Source: Hydrogenophaga sp. PAMC20947 | Lineage (GTDB): Bacteria; Pseudomonadota; Gammaproteobacteria; Burkholderiales; Burkholderiaceae_C | Assembly (NCBI RefSeq): GCF_004795855.1 | Contig: NZ_CP039252.1 | Span: 992,001-1,056,000, forward strand | DNA: 64,000 bases | Direction: 5' to 3' | Part shown: positions 41,501 through 47,632 of the stretch, one piece after another | Position numbering within the stretch: the first letter of the stretch is position 1 | Layout of the letters: the number at the start of each line of letters is the position of its first letter | Translations under genes and position numbers: made by a program | The notes under the pieces: model-generated | The model's database searches: none | What the model was told of the DNA's origin: nothing | What the model saw: the letters and a program-made list of their open reading frames with translations, nothing else

Positions 41501-44135
41501 GTTGGTGGTGTCAGCGCAGAATCTCGACGCGACCACGGGTGCGGGCGATATCTTCATTGGGCTGGCGAACAACCAGTTCACGGACCGCACCGCAAGCATT
41601 GTCGGGAAAGCGGGCACGGCGATCGATCTGAGTTCATCGGTCGATTTCATTGCTTCCAAAGTGGCTTCTGCAACGGGCAGCAACAGCGCCACCAGCAGCG
41701 ACACGGGGAGCGATATCCGCTTGTCCAGCACCGGCACGGCGAAGATGCGTTTGGCCGATGTCAGTGCTGGCCGCGACCTGCTGCTCAATTCGGGCGATGG
41801 CGCTTTTGTGATCGAACCCAATGCCCGCATTGCAGCGGCGCGCGACATTGTGTTGACGATGACCGGCAACGGCACCATGACCGATGCCACCGCCAACAGC
41901 ACGTCGACCAGCAGCATTTCAGCGGGTCGCAACATCGGCATGAATGCGGCGGCGATCAGTTTGCATGCGCTCACGGCGGCCGGTGGCATCGACCTGACCG
42001 CCCGCACCGGCGACATCGACTACACCAACCTCAACGCCATCGGCGGCTCCTTGAGCGCGACCGCAAAGGGCAAGATCACCGGCAATGCGGGTGGTCAACT
42101 CAACGCGGGTGGTGATGCCACGCTGAGCGCGAACGCTGTTGCGTTGGCCGATGTGAAGGCCGGGCAAGACTTGGTGATCACGCTGGATGGTGGCGATTTT
42201 TCTACCCTTGCGGGCAGCAAGGTGGCCGCCGCACGCGACCTGCGGATCACGCTGGGCGGCAGTGCGGTGCTTGACGATAGCCGCGCCAGCGGCCTGACCA
42301 CCGGCCGCGATGCTTTCCTCGAAGCGTCGGCGCTCCGGCTTGACAACTTCACCACCGGGCGTGATCTGAATTTGATCGCCAAGGCTGGGGATATCCATTA
42401 CGCGAACCTGAATGCCGGCGGCAATCTGCAGGCAACCGTGCGCGGAGCGCTGATCGGCGATGCCAGCAGCCTGCTGCAGGCTGACGGGAACGCCTCGGTG
42501 GTGGCCGACTCGGCAAGCTTCGACCGGGTCACCGTTGGCGGCACGGCCGACTTGACCAGCCTGGTTGGTGGGTTGACCGGCAGCGGTTTGCTGCAAGCCA
42601 GCACCCTCACGGCCAACGCCCACACCAGTGCCCAATTGAACGCTGTCAAGACAAGCGGCACAGCGCTCGACCAGATCACGGCCGCTCAGGTATCCATAGC
42701 CTCGCTCGACACCGCACAGTCGGTGGCGATTCGCTCGGCTGGCGATATTGCGCTCGGCAGTGTTCAGGTGGGCAGTGCGGCACATGCTGCCGACCTGAGC
42801 GCGAAGGCCACCGGGGCTTTGAGCGTGATGAGCGGTGACGTCTGGCGCGATCTCGATGCCAGTGCGGCCACGATCGATCTGCATGCGTTGCGCGTGCATG
42901 GCAATGGCGTGGTGAGCGCATCGGGCGACTTCAAAGCAGGCGTTCTGACGGTGGACGGCAATTTGAACGCGACGGCTGGCAACACCTTCACGGTTGATAC
43001 GCTGGGCGTGGGTGGCAAGCTGGATCTGAATGCAGCGGTTCGGATTGACGTTGGCGTTGCCAGCGTTGGCACCGATGCCGTGCTGAAGTCGGGAAGCGTG
43101 AGCATTGGCACCCTGTCGGCCGGGAACGATGTGTTGTTGACGGCGACGCAGGGCGATCTGACTTACAACAACCTGAGCGCGGGCCGTGATCTGAAGGCTC
43201 AAGTCAGCGGCAAGCTGGTGGGCTCGTCCACTGGCGTGATGCAGGCAAGGCGCGATATCACGGTCGCCGCAGACAGTTTCGAATTTGGCTCCATGAGGGC
43301 GGGTGGCAACCTGTCGATTGCGACATCGCAAGGACTGAGTGGCAATGTGTTGGCCGCCGGTGGCGCACTGGATCTGGCGGCTGGGAGCACGGTTGCGGTC
43401 AGAGATATCGAAGCTGGCGGTTCGTTGCAGCTGCGCACCAACGGCAATATTGATCTCGACCGACTGACTGGTGAGACGCTTGCGTTGACGACCCCAGGCA
43501 ACATTTCCATCAATGAGGTGCGCCTCGGGAAATCCCTGTCATTGGCTGCCAACGGCATTACCGCTGGTGTCACCGCATCGGGGCCGAACCCGGTCCAGAT
43601 CGACGCGACCGGTTTTGGCGGCGGTATTGCGTCGAAGGTGGTGTTGAAGGTGGATGCCCCGGCGGGCCTTGAGTTCAAGCGCCTGTATGCGAACAACGCC
43701 TCTATCGACAGCACCGCTTCCCACAACGCCATGGCCGATGCCCGCATCGGCACCTTGCTGAAATACCGGACTCCCGCTGGCGCGTTCGAGGTGAGTGGCT
43801 TTGTTCCGGCGTTTGTGCCGGGCTTGCTGGCGCAGTTTTACCAGCCGTCACTTCGCCCGTTCTTTCAGACACTGGACGGTCGCAACTTCCTCACCAATGC
43901 CTATGTGCTGCAGTTGGATCGGTCGGCATACGCCAATTCTGCGAGCTACAACCGGGATCACCGCGACAGCGATGTGTTGGGGTTGAACGCGAGTGCGCTG
44001 CGCGACGCCTTGTTGCTCAGCCCATTTGACTGGGCGCGACAGTGGGACGTGGTGACGCCGCCGACCCAGGAAAAGAAGAAACCGGTGCGGCTGGATGAGG
44101 ACAGCATGGATGCGGTGAATCTCGGCCAGCTTTAG
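26514..44135 (+). CDS. Giant LktA-type filamentous adhesin (two-partner secretion exoprotein, TpsA)
   Basis: This is one uninterrupted 5873-codon frame. A signal peptide ends at about 45 (ALALAAIFGTGASSVQA), without the extended ESPR seen in FhaB. The TPS/hemagglutinin domain covers about 46-330, with NTVNLILPGATQNLVNLV and FADPNGMLVGG (the NPNG-like turn at about 136), and GSLLIDPENVEI follows near 400. A long beta-helix-like repeat region covers about 430-3400 with units of about 65 residues (VGxxxAxNxxxNxTxAxI), interrupted by a charged helical insert at about 1250-1325. A second helical segment lies at about 3465-3540. The later region is less repetitive, with three close Cys pairs (3805/3811, 3932/3938, 4696/4703), and is followed by 131-residue repeats from 5082. 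There is no VENN motif or C-terminal toxin. The neighbour downstream is its TpsB. Confidence 0.93.
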   Translation: MHTNLPHLIAAGTSTAAKLPRLHRRTSLALALAAIFGTGASSVQAQNQIIPTEKTATQLQVNGSVTNITTGTIKGVTGFNSFSRFEVDRNNTVNLILPGATQNLVNLVTDRAIEINGVVNSLRDGRIGGNVIFADPNGMLVGGSGVLNVGSLSVLTPTRGFVDGVIGIDGTVSDLAAGSLLRGDAERSSGGLIRIDGQVNALEQIRLNAAQINIGGTLAAGADVVHRAAFSDAVNAGGLQPSSGLIDRGGAIELVAGGALQISGSLDVARREGGGSGGTLTVMADKIELTANARLDAAGTSGGGQIQVGVMAGAGGAAQHANSTVVNQGVSLTADAIEAGDGGQILVWGDHGNNFAGQATARGGRDSGNGGMVEVSSVTGLRITGAVDTSAAKGTAGSLLIDPENVEIIDGAASATTDNVVTVGWLQSRVNQNTTVAASAILTVGGATGTSTNLDLTNTLTQNTSTLTLSGSEVVLNTGSNISTSGGNVQLNGSKITLNAGSTINTGVNVTGSSVGNITATALSEDISTVMGNRNADASILANGTLNGHVITLSATAKAETTNPDLFIDSSVVDAKDRATGLLGFKWVEGVSSGTASVTIGSTASLTAVDKIDISATGSQVSKLDVKLGDSANPLFNTVAVHGTVEGGASALVESGAKLTAGGDLSVKATNSSVLDVQAKVFSYNENIGVSFAYGESDVKTSAIVQKGADLKITGGIDVIGLSEASYSVQASSSAWGTGKAGIAAAIGDLSNSSVAELNADATTAGGNVRVQAENLTLKNFTKASTETGSGIAAKYLPNSVMQALAGGSDVLTSASSIITNKLAASTKSANKASGGSTDPSTTTLKIGSALSLVNANFSAHASIGPSAKVESTGGDVVVYANVEDHVVHNIAQSAVSSATTTADGTAADPAAQYSASAGVAMAFLKHDAQALIGQRADITGQAIVVDSNVAQPLDITWAQWDGFSAITNKLSPKLGLPEEVLTSYANASADATGAALAGSVNWFDVANTSRAWVDQSAQLTAKGSSGARTVALDDGPSSSPSRSLTVAQPISIAAHSHVETIDVAGNLSAKMISGTGGGADTTAVGGAFVGVNYANKTRAGVDDGVSLTATSGGISILADSDDKAYVIAPSTGEGSSISGNGAGAYTHINNETQAALSNRAIVTSGSLDIAAQESMEVWTVAGAFNSSSGTSVGASIALNDLKTTTAALIGDVSALRASSTQVNLTGAGKLTLDSLSVKAETQGQAGALSIAAARAKSEPAPPKSADDAAQTSETKAQTATQPITDSSASKLAEADAKVSEITQPLREAQDLAKKADPQPDQPTLNLSAAGSASVNNSHITASATIDAATDATVATLALTASNNTNLIAVSGGAALTMAGAPSVERSGALAGAVAIDLETGNTLAGTTGSTFKGIESVDINAWTSGQHVAVGLGLASNSETKDSTTLVGSVSLAQVRNTTEAFASQSEFTAKANTPNTSRGIKVLAYDGTLLGIGGGALAIGGSTAVGVAMSLGDVSNAVSAHLDDTTINSGFDSLTVAALSPTTIVATALEVAGTTGKTAAGASTAVALVRNHTNASINDSEVTADKTLVVATDSPSKEGLSDLLTQADVALSGSPQNGGQNVVDFSDTGLLNETPDGASIIAIAGSVQAGKSAFGASVTYNDVQNETTAQLSGTVDGSVDVRAADHTSVIGVALGVAVGSSGNAAGVGSATVNLVHNTTLALIGNDDVSAATTQVTASNSSGDPIDLVAVTATSATSVWSVAGSASKSKSGNSGGAAIAYNTSDSDTQANVVNAAITATSGGVKVDAQHEASLHTIAAAVSQSDEANAVGGSYAQNVIKDSLDATVSGSTISAKSLTVKAGDADGTNASIQALSGGAALALKGNSAGVGISVNEVGLKQSAQVNDSSLTVDKVVNIEATTNTQISAMALGVSVSKQAGIGLSSTANTIANKTSAELTASSLAGSSVKLTIKAQDSSAIESLAGAYGSGETAGAGAAIAVNRIANEVNATLAGGQHVVGTADTVRVQNAWIEALSNETTHSIAVGLGGAAGGTTGLAGGGSVAVNQSGSKTRAAIDANADVDAANNVGVIASNTNEVAALAGGAGLSLTAAGVGMSTSVNLLSDETSATVGGNDDAGQSATSVIARGADANDTMSINTGELQNTVSLLSSLTASATFKPAALKEKTFEKNGLGMNGLAVNATSLQTLSSAAVSVGAGKDGAAALTTVTNHIGGSTTAEITGAQINQVAGALALVGKDVDVKASTHAASSSLVGAVALSAGASGGIAIDTEVMSGSTTARVTDSDVNAAGLLGIHAQSSATIGALAGGVAIGSDAGGAGTGLVAELSGNTVAALIGGEADVGSLAIHANSQQSVNLIGGSIGGGASVGLGAVFSVVDSRQTTQAYIGDAYAPTNALGVAQAYTPKDTEVTSLGDVGVEATTGMNNALYIASAGVSGSVGIGLTAGVLLNENKTEAQVAYVGQTGSTGLSAGGKLSVNAAETDLNLQGAGALGFGASAAGIGATVAVTVAKAQVLAQIRDSQVESASLKLSADNDQALSSTAISVGAGAYVGVGATVSLIQLGSGDAAVPDGLTGSGGVLGSVNALTSRNNTGDAGGTLSTAELAALDQSTRVNLDTEGALTAGNRNSAVAHIASSTVTTTDAVGDLEVLASATTNITNNASSAGVGGVGLGGSVTVSSVYNNVEAGTDSQSTLVAAGNLKVSASNENGSSSDGITSTAIAGGGGVVGLGAAVGLATLNNQVLADVGGHVTASGNATVLATDSSSIDAQAVSVAAGFVGGGLTYVDATKTGSVQATFNPASATGVAQAGGMVALGSDGLKIEASSSGRVNAKAQVGTGGIGAALGGNHAAATDSVNITADIGAGAAVAAKTISVLATRTPQVKADTSSFGVAGGVQVGVSESDAQITGKTLAKVGDGVVFGLLMASNGDVLPSSLAVKAQTLKPDGAESADASAFAAGGGALAGINGALAFATNNSDTEALVGNNVTLPYGDVAISALADSSQLAKASGISVSGVLGVGADYAQASSNRTTRAALGSGAHALLFIGDLTIQADGTDDNQAYSEAGAGGILAGAAAIAATSTKGSTTAEIVGANVAGPTLWAGDVSLSAKHASQFFSQSDAVQGSLAGGSGASSTGAVDYTVAADIGKNASLNATDIRIEALNATVESDLGDNAKGASGGAVAGAGMSSVNDITTHTRANIGDDASLVVSGNPLSSTHGDLVVVVGNTVVATDSASVNAGGAFAGLTAKSITRVNSVNSITVGERSVLSSVGNLDLGTYSTANIKNDSYAHGYGLAGGAGGNSTSDINVDQKVNINADAKLDSWGNLSLATGKADGGSKSNVLQAKATNQVYFDGAFNGTDPHGEANIHNNGTVTVADGVTLDSVRDIALAGVAGVTSAAASGSGHYTILGIPVSNSSQSTSNDGQQSLSFNGTAVAGTRHEVSLDVDAYGNITDQKNLVDAVDKIADYKPVQNLIDQVNRLGVLKASSSSTSEQADAQAQIDTLNALIQTLNGRGLNASTQISAIEVKDTMAAGGNIDITADQIEGSGSMTAWGGPTISLHNASADFLVVDQLFIPNELGGNIRLRGTGQAPVGLITTENNKDGAASIDIRNTFDTSVPGQAPVTAPAIFLTNSIESAGGSLSIFNQSGDLGQFGAVSVSSLDVQVPNGAFIVNSPTAGYFLTGDPQATYGAAGAILDTSTKFLGNLWNASNGSTVFLPGGSNPLGNRSSLTSDGGGGHGTVGSADEAITLVANYFAQHQSDYTSADSASNEALGMFLAGSPGNYCGGSFFCFGYDGPTNGTGYMFMYPGNGYYAGSSDSYKETYGSDTSYYVNRYALPAIGVRKLVNTVTTLPEAATTSTIVVGTNAIINAKYIDINGSIKAGLAHDFSATISDVIGTSSNGIPAGKNFIDCINDAVCRPSVSSFLTANGLYKYPTSGIAVASGATAVDVYYDPSIKQLVLQNISGGGAGSVSLRGQIINTNNSTSSGSSIEVATGFAKVDIVNNTGAILQTGDINTGNGNVGVIKITDTLKHDSQGNALTTWYVNRLGQGTSQYQSHTATDYAGLTTSVSNGQYAPAEGARYQWQYDADLSRTFTVTGGDWPSATTTAWTWTELKSNTADSLGDVWKITKGVITDASLVDTAFQQSFTGSATSNVYSVNYTYGGDWKWNWDVMTSAHIASTVSLKADYGIKIGFDGGREAGEVSVASAQSSILLGGNIQNINGLTSLTANGVGATVSANANGVINTQSLAIQADSSIGALNDPLKVTLTNPLVAAAGLNKVSAISHSGDIGLALSGADAILSDIRTNASGDVLVHANGSMLGDAALPVALPVAVTGRNITLLSDNGSIGSIAAPLIIQTLASTNAQTGAITGGVLNADALGDIGIWQNAGDLYLDHVTTVGDVKLVAAGNLLDGRTAQRSDNSAELAAVWDKMSLHASSNDLTAITAFENTVNGNYASYWALMGHGAVVNGGFVLDADGIKALQAQADQSLQAQAGQSYAPGMSSALPLVSATAQQVMDYAQARYLALSSAIVAANGGSSSSLAGTSQDYFSAIVARTYKPFTASSDQVDALTRGQYWTDDALLYQINASALQPASSAVTAVSDINIKGRRVELVSTGAGIGKLGDAVSFDLSSGGLSGASLSVEQKAALASANSAGDLINLKYAGSNGQDPNACSAAIADCKLVSFDIKPTSPVFVNVGQAFSGSAATDAYIQAQGSLPLAGFSAGQNLTIVSESGMSNAAASGVTAVKASTLNLQNGSGSIGSAAAALTLEVSGPLQAARSGNAQGGDIHLDVVKGNLSFLDLFAANTLSIKTSDTAPGMGNVFSTHAIGGAPAVSLAAQNLALDTTGSVYQEVNGVRTQLIARLGSDAAPGEVLGTVGQDLDLFNENAFTVGTLAVGGNASLSTDSADITVDALSAGNVDLSSASGKILGLQRSTGSAENVYSTGTVTLNGGTQHAQTNTNGGGIGQDSDHRLVVSAQNLDATTGAGDIFIGLANNQFTDRTASIVGKAGTAIDLSSSVDFIASKVASATGSNSATSSDTGSDIRLSSTGTAKMRLADVSAGRDLLLNSGDGAFVIEPNARIAAARDIVLTMTGNGTMTDATANSTSTSSISAGRNIGMNAAAISLHALTAAGGIDLTARTGDIDYTNLNAIGGSLSATAKGKITGNAGGQLNAGGDATLSANAVALADVKAGQDLVITLDGGDFSTLAGSKVAAARDLRITLGGSAVLDDSRASGLTTGRDAFLEASALRLDNFTTGRDLNLIAKAGDIHYANLNAGGNLQATVRGALIGDASSLLQADGNASVVADSASFDRVTVGGTADLTSLVGGLTGSGLLQASTLTANAHTSAQLNAVKTSGTALDQITAAQVSIASLDTAQSVAIRSAGDIALGSVQVGSAAHAADLSAKATGALSVMSGDVWRDLDASAATIDLHALRVHGNGVVSASGDFKAGVLTVDGNLNATAGNTFTVDTLGVGGKLDLNAAVRIDVGVASVGTDAVLKSGSVSIGTLSAGNDVLLTATQGDLTYNNLSAGRDLKAQVSGKLVGSSTGVMQARRDITVAADSFEFGSMRAGGNLSIATSQGLSGNVLAAGGALDLAAGSTVAVRDIEAGGSLQLRTNGNIDLDRLTGETLALTTPGNISINEVRLGKSLSLAANGITAGVTASGPNPVQIDATGFGGGIASKVVLKVDAPAGLEFKRLYANNASIDSTASHNAMADARIGTLLKYRTPAGAFEVSGFVPAFVPGLLAQFYQPSLRPFFQTLDGRNFLTNAYVLQLDRSAYANSASYNRDHRDSDVLGLNASALRDALLLSPFDWARQWDVVTPPTQEKKKPVRLDEDSMDAVNLGQL
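41757..42543 (+). repeat. Tandem repeat of about 131 codons near the adhesin C-terminus
   Basis: Two consecutive protein repeats start at Asp5082 (DVSAGRDLL) and Asp5213 (DVKAGQDLV). They share IAAARDI/VAAARDL, DLTARTGDIDYTNLN / NLIAKAGDIHYANLN, and KITGNAGGQLNAGGDA / ALIGDASSLLQADGNA in the same order. A partial third copy is visible at about 43118-43310 (VLLTATQGDLTYNNLSAGRDL). The DNA is diverged, so the duplication is old. Confidence 0.7.
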
Positions 44136-44200
44136 GCTTTGAAGCGCGGACAGGCGTGAGCCATGAGCCGCAGCAGCGAACAGATGTAAAAGGAAATGTG

Positions 44201-45841
44201 ATGCGATGTCAGTTCAATAGAGCAGCAATTTGTGTGGTGTGGGGTTGGTTCGCCATGTTGCCGCTCGCCACGCGGGCACAAGCCGTGCCGCCATCTCAGG
44301 CGCCGCAAATTGATCCCGCTGCCTTGCAGCGCAATGACGCTGATCGGCGACGCTATCTGGAGCAACAACCGCAGGCCCAGCCGCCAGGACCGGTGTTGGT
44401 TGACGAGCAACCCGTTGCCGCTCCCGAACAGGGGAGCCAAGTTCGGTTCATATTGAAGGAGCTGCGCTTTGATCCCAGCTTCTTTCTGACCCAAGAGCAG
44501 TTGGCGTCGGTGGCCGCCAAGTATGTCGGGACTGAAATCAACTACGGTGGCCTGTCGGCCATCGTTGACGACATCAATGCCCTGTACAGAGAACGCGCCA
44601 TCCTGACCGGGCGTGCGATTCTGCAATCGCAGCAGATCACCCAGGGCGTGGTCAAGATCAGCCTGGTTGAGGGCCGACTTGGTACCGTCACGGTCGAGGG
44701 CAACAAGCGGTTGTCTACTGCCTATGCCGTTAACTGGCTGCAGGCCGAACCTGCGAAAGTTCTTGATACCGCGGCATTGCAGGAAAGGATTGAACTGTTC
44801 AATCTGTCCGATCGATCGCGTATGGAAGCCCGTTTGCGTCCAGGTGCAGATTTCGGGATGACCGACATCCTGCTCGAGCTGAGCGAACCGCCTTTGGTAC
44901 CGTTGCGCGTGTTTGCCGACAATGAGGGGGCTGAGAGTGTCGGACGGGAGCAGGTTGGCTTTGAGACAGGTCTCAATGGCTTGCTGGGTATCGATGACCG
45001 AATTTTGCTGAACGCAACGCACTCCAAGGGGTCGACGCCGATTTCGATGTCTTACAGCATCCCCCTGAATCAGTCAGGTGGGAGGGGGACGCTGTCTCAC
45101 AGTGACATCAAGACCAGCGTGATCGCCGGCCCCTACCGCGCGCTTGATATCACGGGACAATCCAAGACCACTCAGCTGACCATTTCGCAGCCGCTCGCGA
45201 AACACGATATCTGGCGCTACGATGGCGCGGTTTCGGTCGGCCATACCAGTGCCAGCAATTTGATTTCAGGTGAAGTGCTGAGCAACACCAATATTGACAA
45301 CTTGACCCTGGGCTTGAATGCCATCGGCCGTGATCCAAACCGAACTTTGGCAGCAGGGCTCAACACCACCCTGGTGAGTTTTGCGTCGCTAGGGCAAGCG
45401 CGTCATAGCGCCAGCGCCACCCAGCTCAGCGGTACCTGGCTTGAACGGATTGGCGCAAACGGCTATTCGATTTTGCGCTCCACGGTTCAATATTCGACCG
45501 CGAATGTGTTGCCATCGACCATGTTGCTCCAGCTTGGCGGCACTACCTCGGTGCGAGGCTACACATCGGGTGCGGTTTCCGGCACCGACGGGTATTTCCT
45601 GAATGCCGAGTACCACCATGCGCTGAATGCCAGTGTCTCAGGCATCCTTTTCGTCGATAGCGGAAATGTACGTTCAGCGGGCGTTGCCTCTCAGCGCCTC
45701 AGTTCTGCGGGGTTTGGGTTGGATTGTCAGTTGGCAAAAGGGGTGAGCCTGAACTGGATGGCTGCCCGTGCGTTAAAAACCGTGCTGCCAGATCAGGTCA
45801 ATTGGCAAACGACTGCGCGTATTTCTTGGGAAATTCTCTGA
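44201..45841 (+). CDS. TpsB/FhaC-type outer-membrane transporter (ShlB/FhaC/HecB family)
   Basis: This 546-residue Omp85-superfamily protein exports the adhesin. A signal peptide (AICVVWGWFAMLPLATRAQA) is followed by a Pro/Gln-rich linker with an RRYLEQQPQ helix, POTRA 1 (about 85-165: VRFILKELRFDPSFFLTQEQL, INALYRERAILTGRAIL), POTRA 2 (LGTVTVEGNKRLSTAYAVNWL ... MTDILLELSEP), and a 16-strand barrel with the L6 motif SVRGYTSG near 445. The C-terminus is RISWEIL, ending in Leu instead of the usual Phe. The ATG at 44201 follows AAAAGGAAATGTG. It lies 65 bp after the adhesin stop, so one transcript is likely. Confidence 0.94.
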   Translation: MRCQFNRAAICVVWGWFAMLPLATRAQAVPPSQAPQIDPAALQRNDADRRRYLEQQPQAQPPGPVLVDEQPVAAPEQGSQVRFILKELRFDPSFFLTQEQLASVAAKYVGTEINYGGLSAIVDDINALYRERAILTGRAILQSQQITQGVVKISLVEGRLGTVTVEGNKRLSTAYAVNWLQAEPAKVLDTAALQERIELFNLSDRSRMEARLRPGADFGMTDILLELSEPPLVPLRVFADNEGAESVGREQVGFETGLNGLLGIDDRILLNATHSKGSTPISMSYSIPLNQSGGRGTLSHSDIKTSVIAGPYRALDITGQSKTTQLTISQPLAKHDIWRYDGAVSVGHTSASNLISGEVLSNTNIDNLTLGLNAIGRDPNRTLAAGLNTTLVSFASLGQARHSASATQLSGTWLERIGANGYSILRSTVQYSTANVLPSTMLLQLGGTTSVRGYTSGAVSGTDGYFLNAEYHHALNASVSGILFVDSGNVRSAGVASQRLSSAGFGLDCQLAKGVSLNWMAARALKTVLPDQVNWQTTARISWEIL

Positions 45842-46575
45842 TGCCAGTTCTTCAATCTTGAAGAACGAATCACTGGAGACTTGAGGCCGGGAATGGGCCA
45901 AGGGGTGCTCCTGAGAATCAAAGGCAAGCAATGCCAGGATGCCAACAAACACCTACCGATGCCAGGCCAAACACCTTGGCGGACGACCGGCATTTTTCAA
46001 ATTCGGTGTGTCAGAAGCGCATGCTCCATCCGACCCGATCAAAGAAAAAATGGTGCCAGGGGGCGGTACTGGTTGGGCGATTTCGCAGATCTGCAGATCC
46101 ACTTTCCCCACATTGCAGTCGCCTTTGGACGGGAGGCGAGGGGCCGCAACGGGTCGAGCGCACCTGTTCATCCTTGGCATGAGCAGTCGTTCCCGATACC
46201 TTGTCTGGCTGGCCTCGGTCGAGTGACCAGTCTGGGAGCCCAAACAGGCGACTGGAGTCTTGTTCCGCGAAAGACCGGTGGGGGCATTTGAGAACTTTCA
46301 GGCGTCTGTTTCGTATGCCTGGACCCAGCCTTGAAGGGTTTTCAAATTTTCCAGCTTCGGCTTTGCCGCGTTAGCTGTCGCCCACGACAGGCAGCTGTAG
46401 GGAAATTCAATTAGACGGTTCGTCAGCCCACTTTTCCATAGGTTTGTTGGACTTTGTTTGTGGACTGCTGAAAAGCGCCTTCCGCAGGGCCTTTTCACCT
46501 CTCGCTCACAGCCCTGCGTGCCCTGACAGCCAGGAAAGCGGAGCAGCCGGACAATTCCATCACCAGCCTGTGTAT
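45842..46575. other. Gene-poor stretch after the two-partner secretion locus
   Basis: About 730 bp with no convincing gene. It contains copy B of the 90-nt repeat. A GC-rich hairpin flanked by AAAAG and CTTTT around 46470-46497 could terminate the convergent DUF3301 gene. A 93-codon minus-strand frame at 46298-46579 opens with TTG and has no family match or credible start. Confidence 0.5.
46142..46231 (+). repeat. Dispersed 90-nt intergenic repeat, copy B
   Basis: Ungapped partner of 21471-21560 (68 of 90 identical by hand count). It lies in the non-coding sequence downstream of tpsB, so the two copies bracket the two-component/SapC/adhesin region at a distance of about 24.6 kb, in direct orientation. 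Confidence 0.65.
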
Positions 46576-46908
46576 TCAATGCAGCGTGATGTCCGCGCCT
46601 GGCAGTCGCGGGCTGAAATTCACGAACTGAACTGCCTGGCCAAGCATGACGATGCTGCCTGGCTGTCGATTATTGCCAGTGTCACTGTGCTCAAAAGTGT
46701 AGGTGCGTTTGAGTGTGAGGCGTCCGCCTTCGTCACGTGCCAGTTTGATATTTGCGAGGGAGACAGTATCGTCGAGGAATTGCACCTCATTCACATGACA
46801 TTGGCTGCGGGCGCGCTCCACGGCGATCTCGTGGACACGGGTACTGTCGAACCATAGCCAGAAAAGACCTCCCAGAATGGCGACGCTGATGATTTCAATC
46901 CATGACAT
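46576..46908 (-). CDS. DUF3301 domain-containing membrane-anchored protein
   Basis: This 110-residue protein has one N-terminal membrane helix (IEIISVAILGGLFWLWFDS) and then the DUF3301 (PF11743) core: REIAV-like HEIAVERARSQC, VNEVQFLDDTVSLANIKLARDEGGRLTLKRTYTFEHSDTGNNRQPGSIVMLGQAVQFVNF. The family is common in gamma- and betaproteobacteria and has no known function. The soluble part faces the periplasm or cytoplasm depending on helix orientation, which cannot be decided here. Confidence 0.85.
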   Translation of the reverse strand: MSWIEIISVAILGGLFWLWFDSTRVHEIAVERARSQCHVNEVQFLDDTVSLANIKLARDEGGRLTLKRTYTFEHSDTGNNRQPGSIVMLGQAVQFVNFSPRLPGADITLH

Positions 46909-46940
46909 GATGAAAAAGGGTGAGCCTTCTGCCTGAAGGG

Positions 46941-47417
46941 CTAGAGGTTAAAGATCATGGCACCTACGGGTAGGCGATATTCGGGTAAGTTGACATTGCA
47001 ATTTTCCCCGCTGCGATAGCCCATCGTTGTGCGCGCGCAGAAAACAAAGACAGGCGAAGCCTTGTGAATTTTTGACCCGTCTGCCGCATAGACTCGATGC
47101 TGAAGGCTGCGAATTCGTCGAGGACAACGAGTCACTCAGCATTGTTCGGAGTGGTCGATCTGCCCGCTGGGAAACTTGCGGGAAGGATCGTAAGCCTTGC
47201 TTGCACGAAGAGCGAGAAGGGACTGCCAGCAATATCCATGGAATGGCTCGGATGTTTGCCGAGAGCAGCACTTGCCCAAAGAAGCTGCCCGATGGCGCCT
47301 TTTTCTGCAGATGGACTTCCCCCGCTTCAATCGACACCTGTTAGGGGAAAAATGAAATGTGTGACGTCTCTCCAGAGCGAAGCCACTGAAGCGCATCGCT
47401 TCGCCGCCTAGCCTCAT
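46941..47417 (-). pseudogene. Possible decayed gene with an in-frame stop
   Basis: One minus-strand frame is open from 47417 to 47139 and again, after a single TGA at 47136-47138, from 47135 to 46941. The downstream part reads like real protein (VYAADGSKIHKASPVFVFCA, TTMGYRSGENCNVNLPEYRL). The upstream part is mixed, and a second frame (start 47337) also looks partly coding, which points to a frameshift as well as the stop. No family was recognised. It may be an eroded small secreted protein or chance. Confidence 0.3.
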
Positions 47418-47632
47418 TGGAAGGCTGCTCGGGCGTCCTTAGCTTGGCAGGGTACTCTGATTTTCTCAGGCAATCAGAGTGGTATGCGGCGTCCGCGCAG
47501 CATCGGTGTCGTGGTGGGGGAGCCCCAGCTTCAACTTGAGGTTGTTTACCTTTCCCGACCAAGCGAGCAAACTGTGCTGGTGAGCGATGCCACCCACTTC
47601 GCTCCAGACCACGATCCTTCGAGGGGAAAATC

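Noticed and set aside
26514..44135. Contact-dependent inhibition (CdiA) toxin
   Set aside because: The protein has no VENN or other pretoxin motif and no distinct C-terminal toxin domain, and no immunity gene follows; tpsB comes directly after.
46298..46579. 93-codon minus-strand frame after DUF3301
   Set aside because: It opens only with a TTG, lacks a ribosome binding site and overlaps the probable DUF3301 terminator; no motif was recognised.
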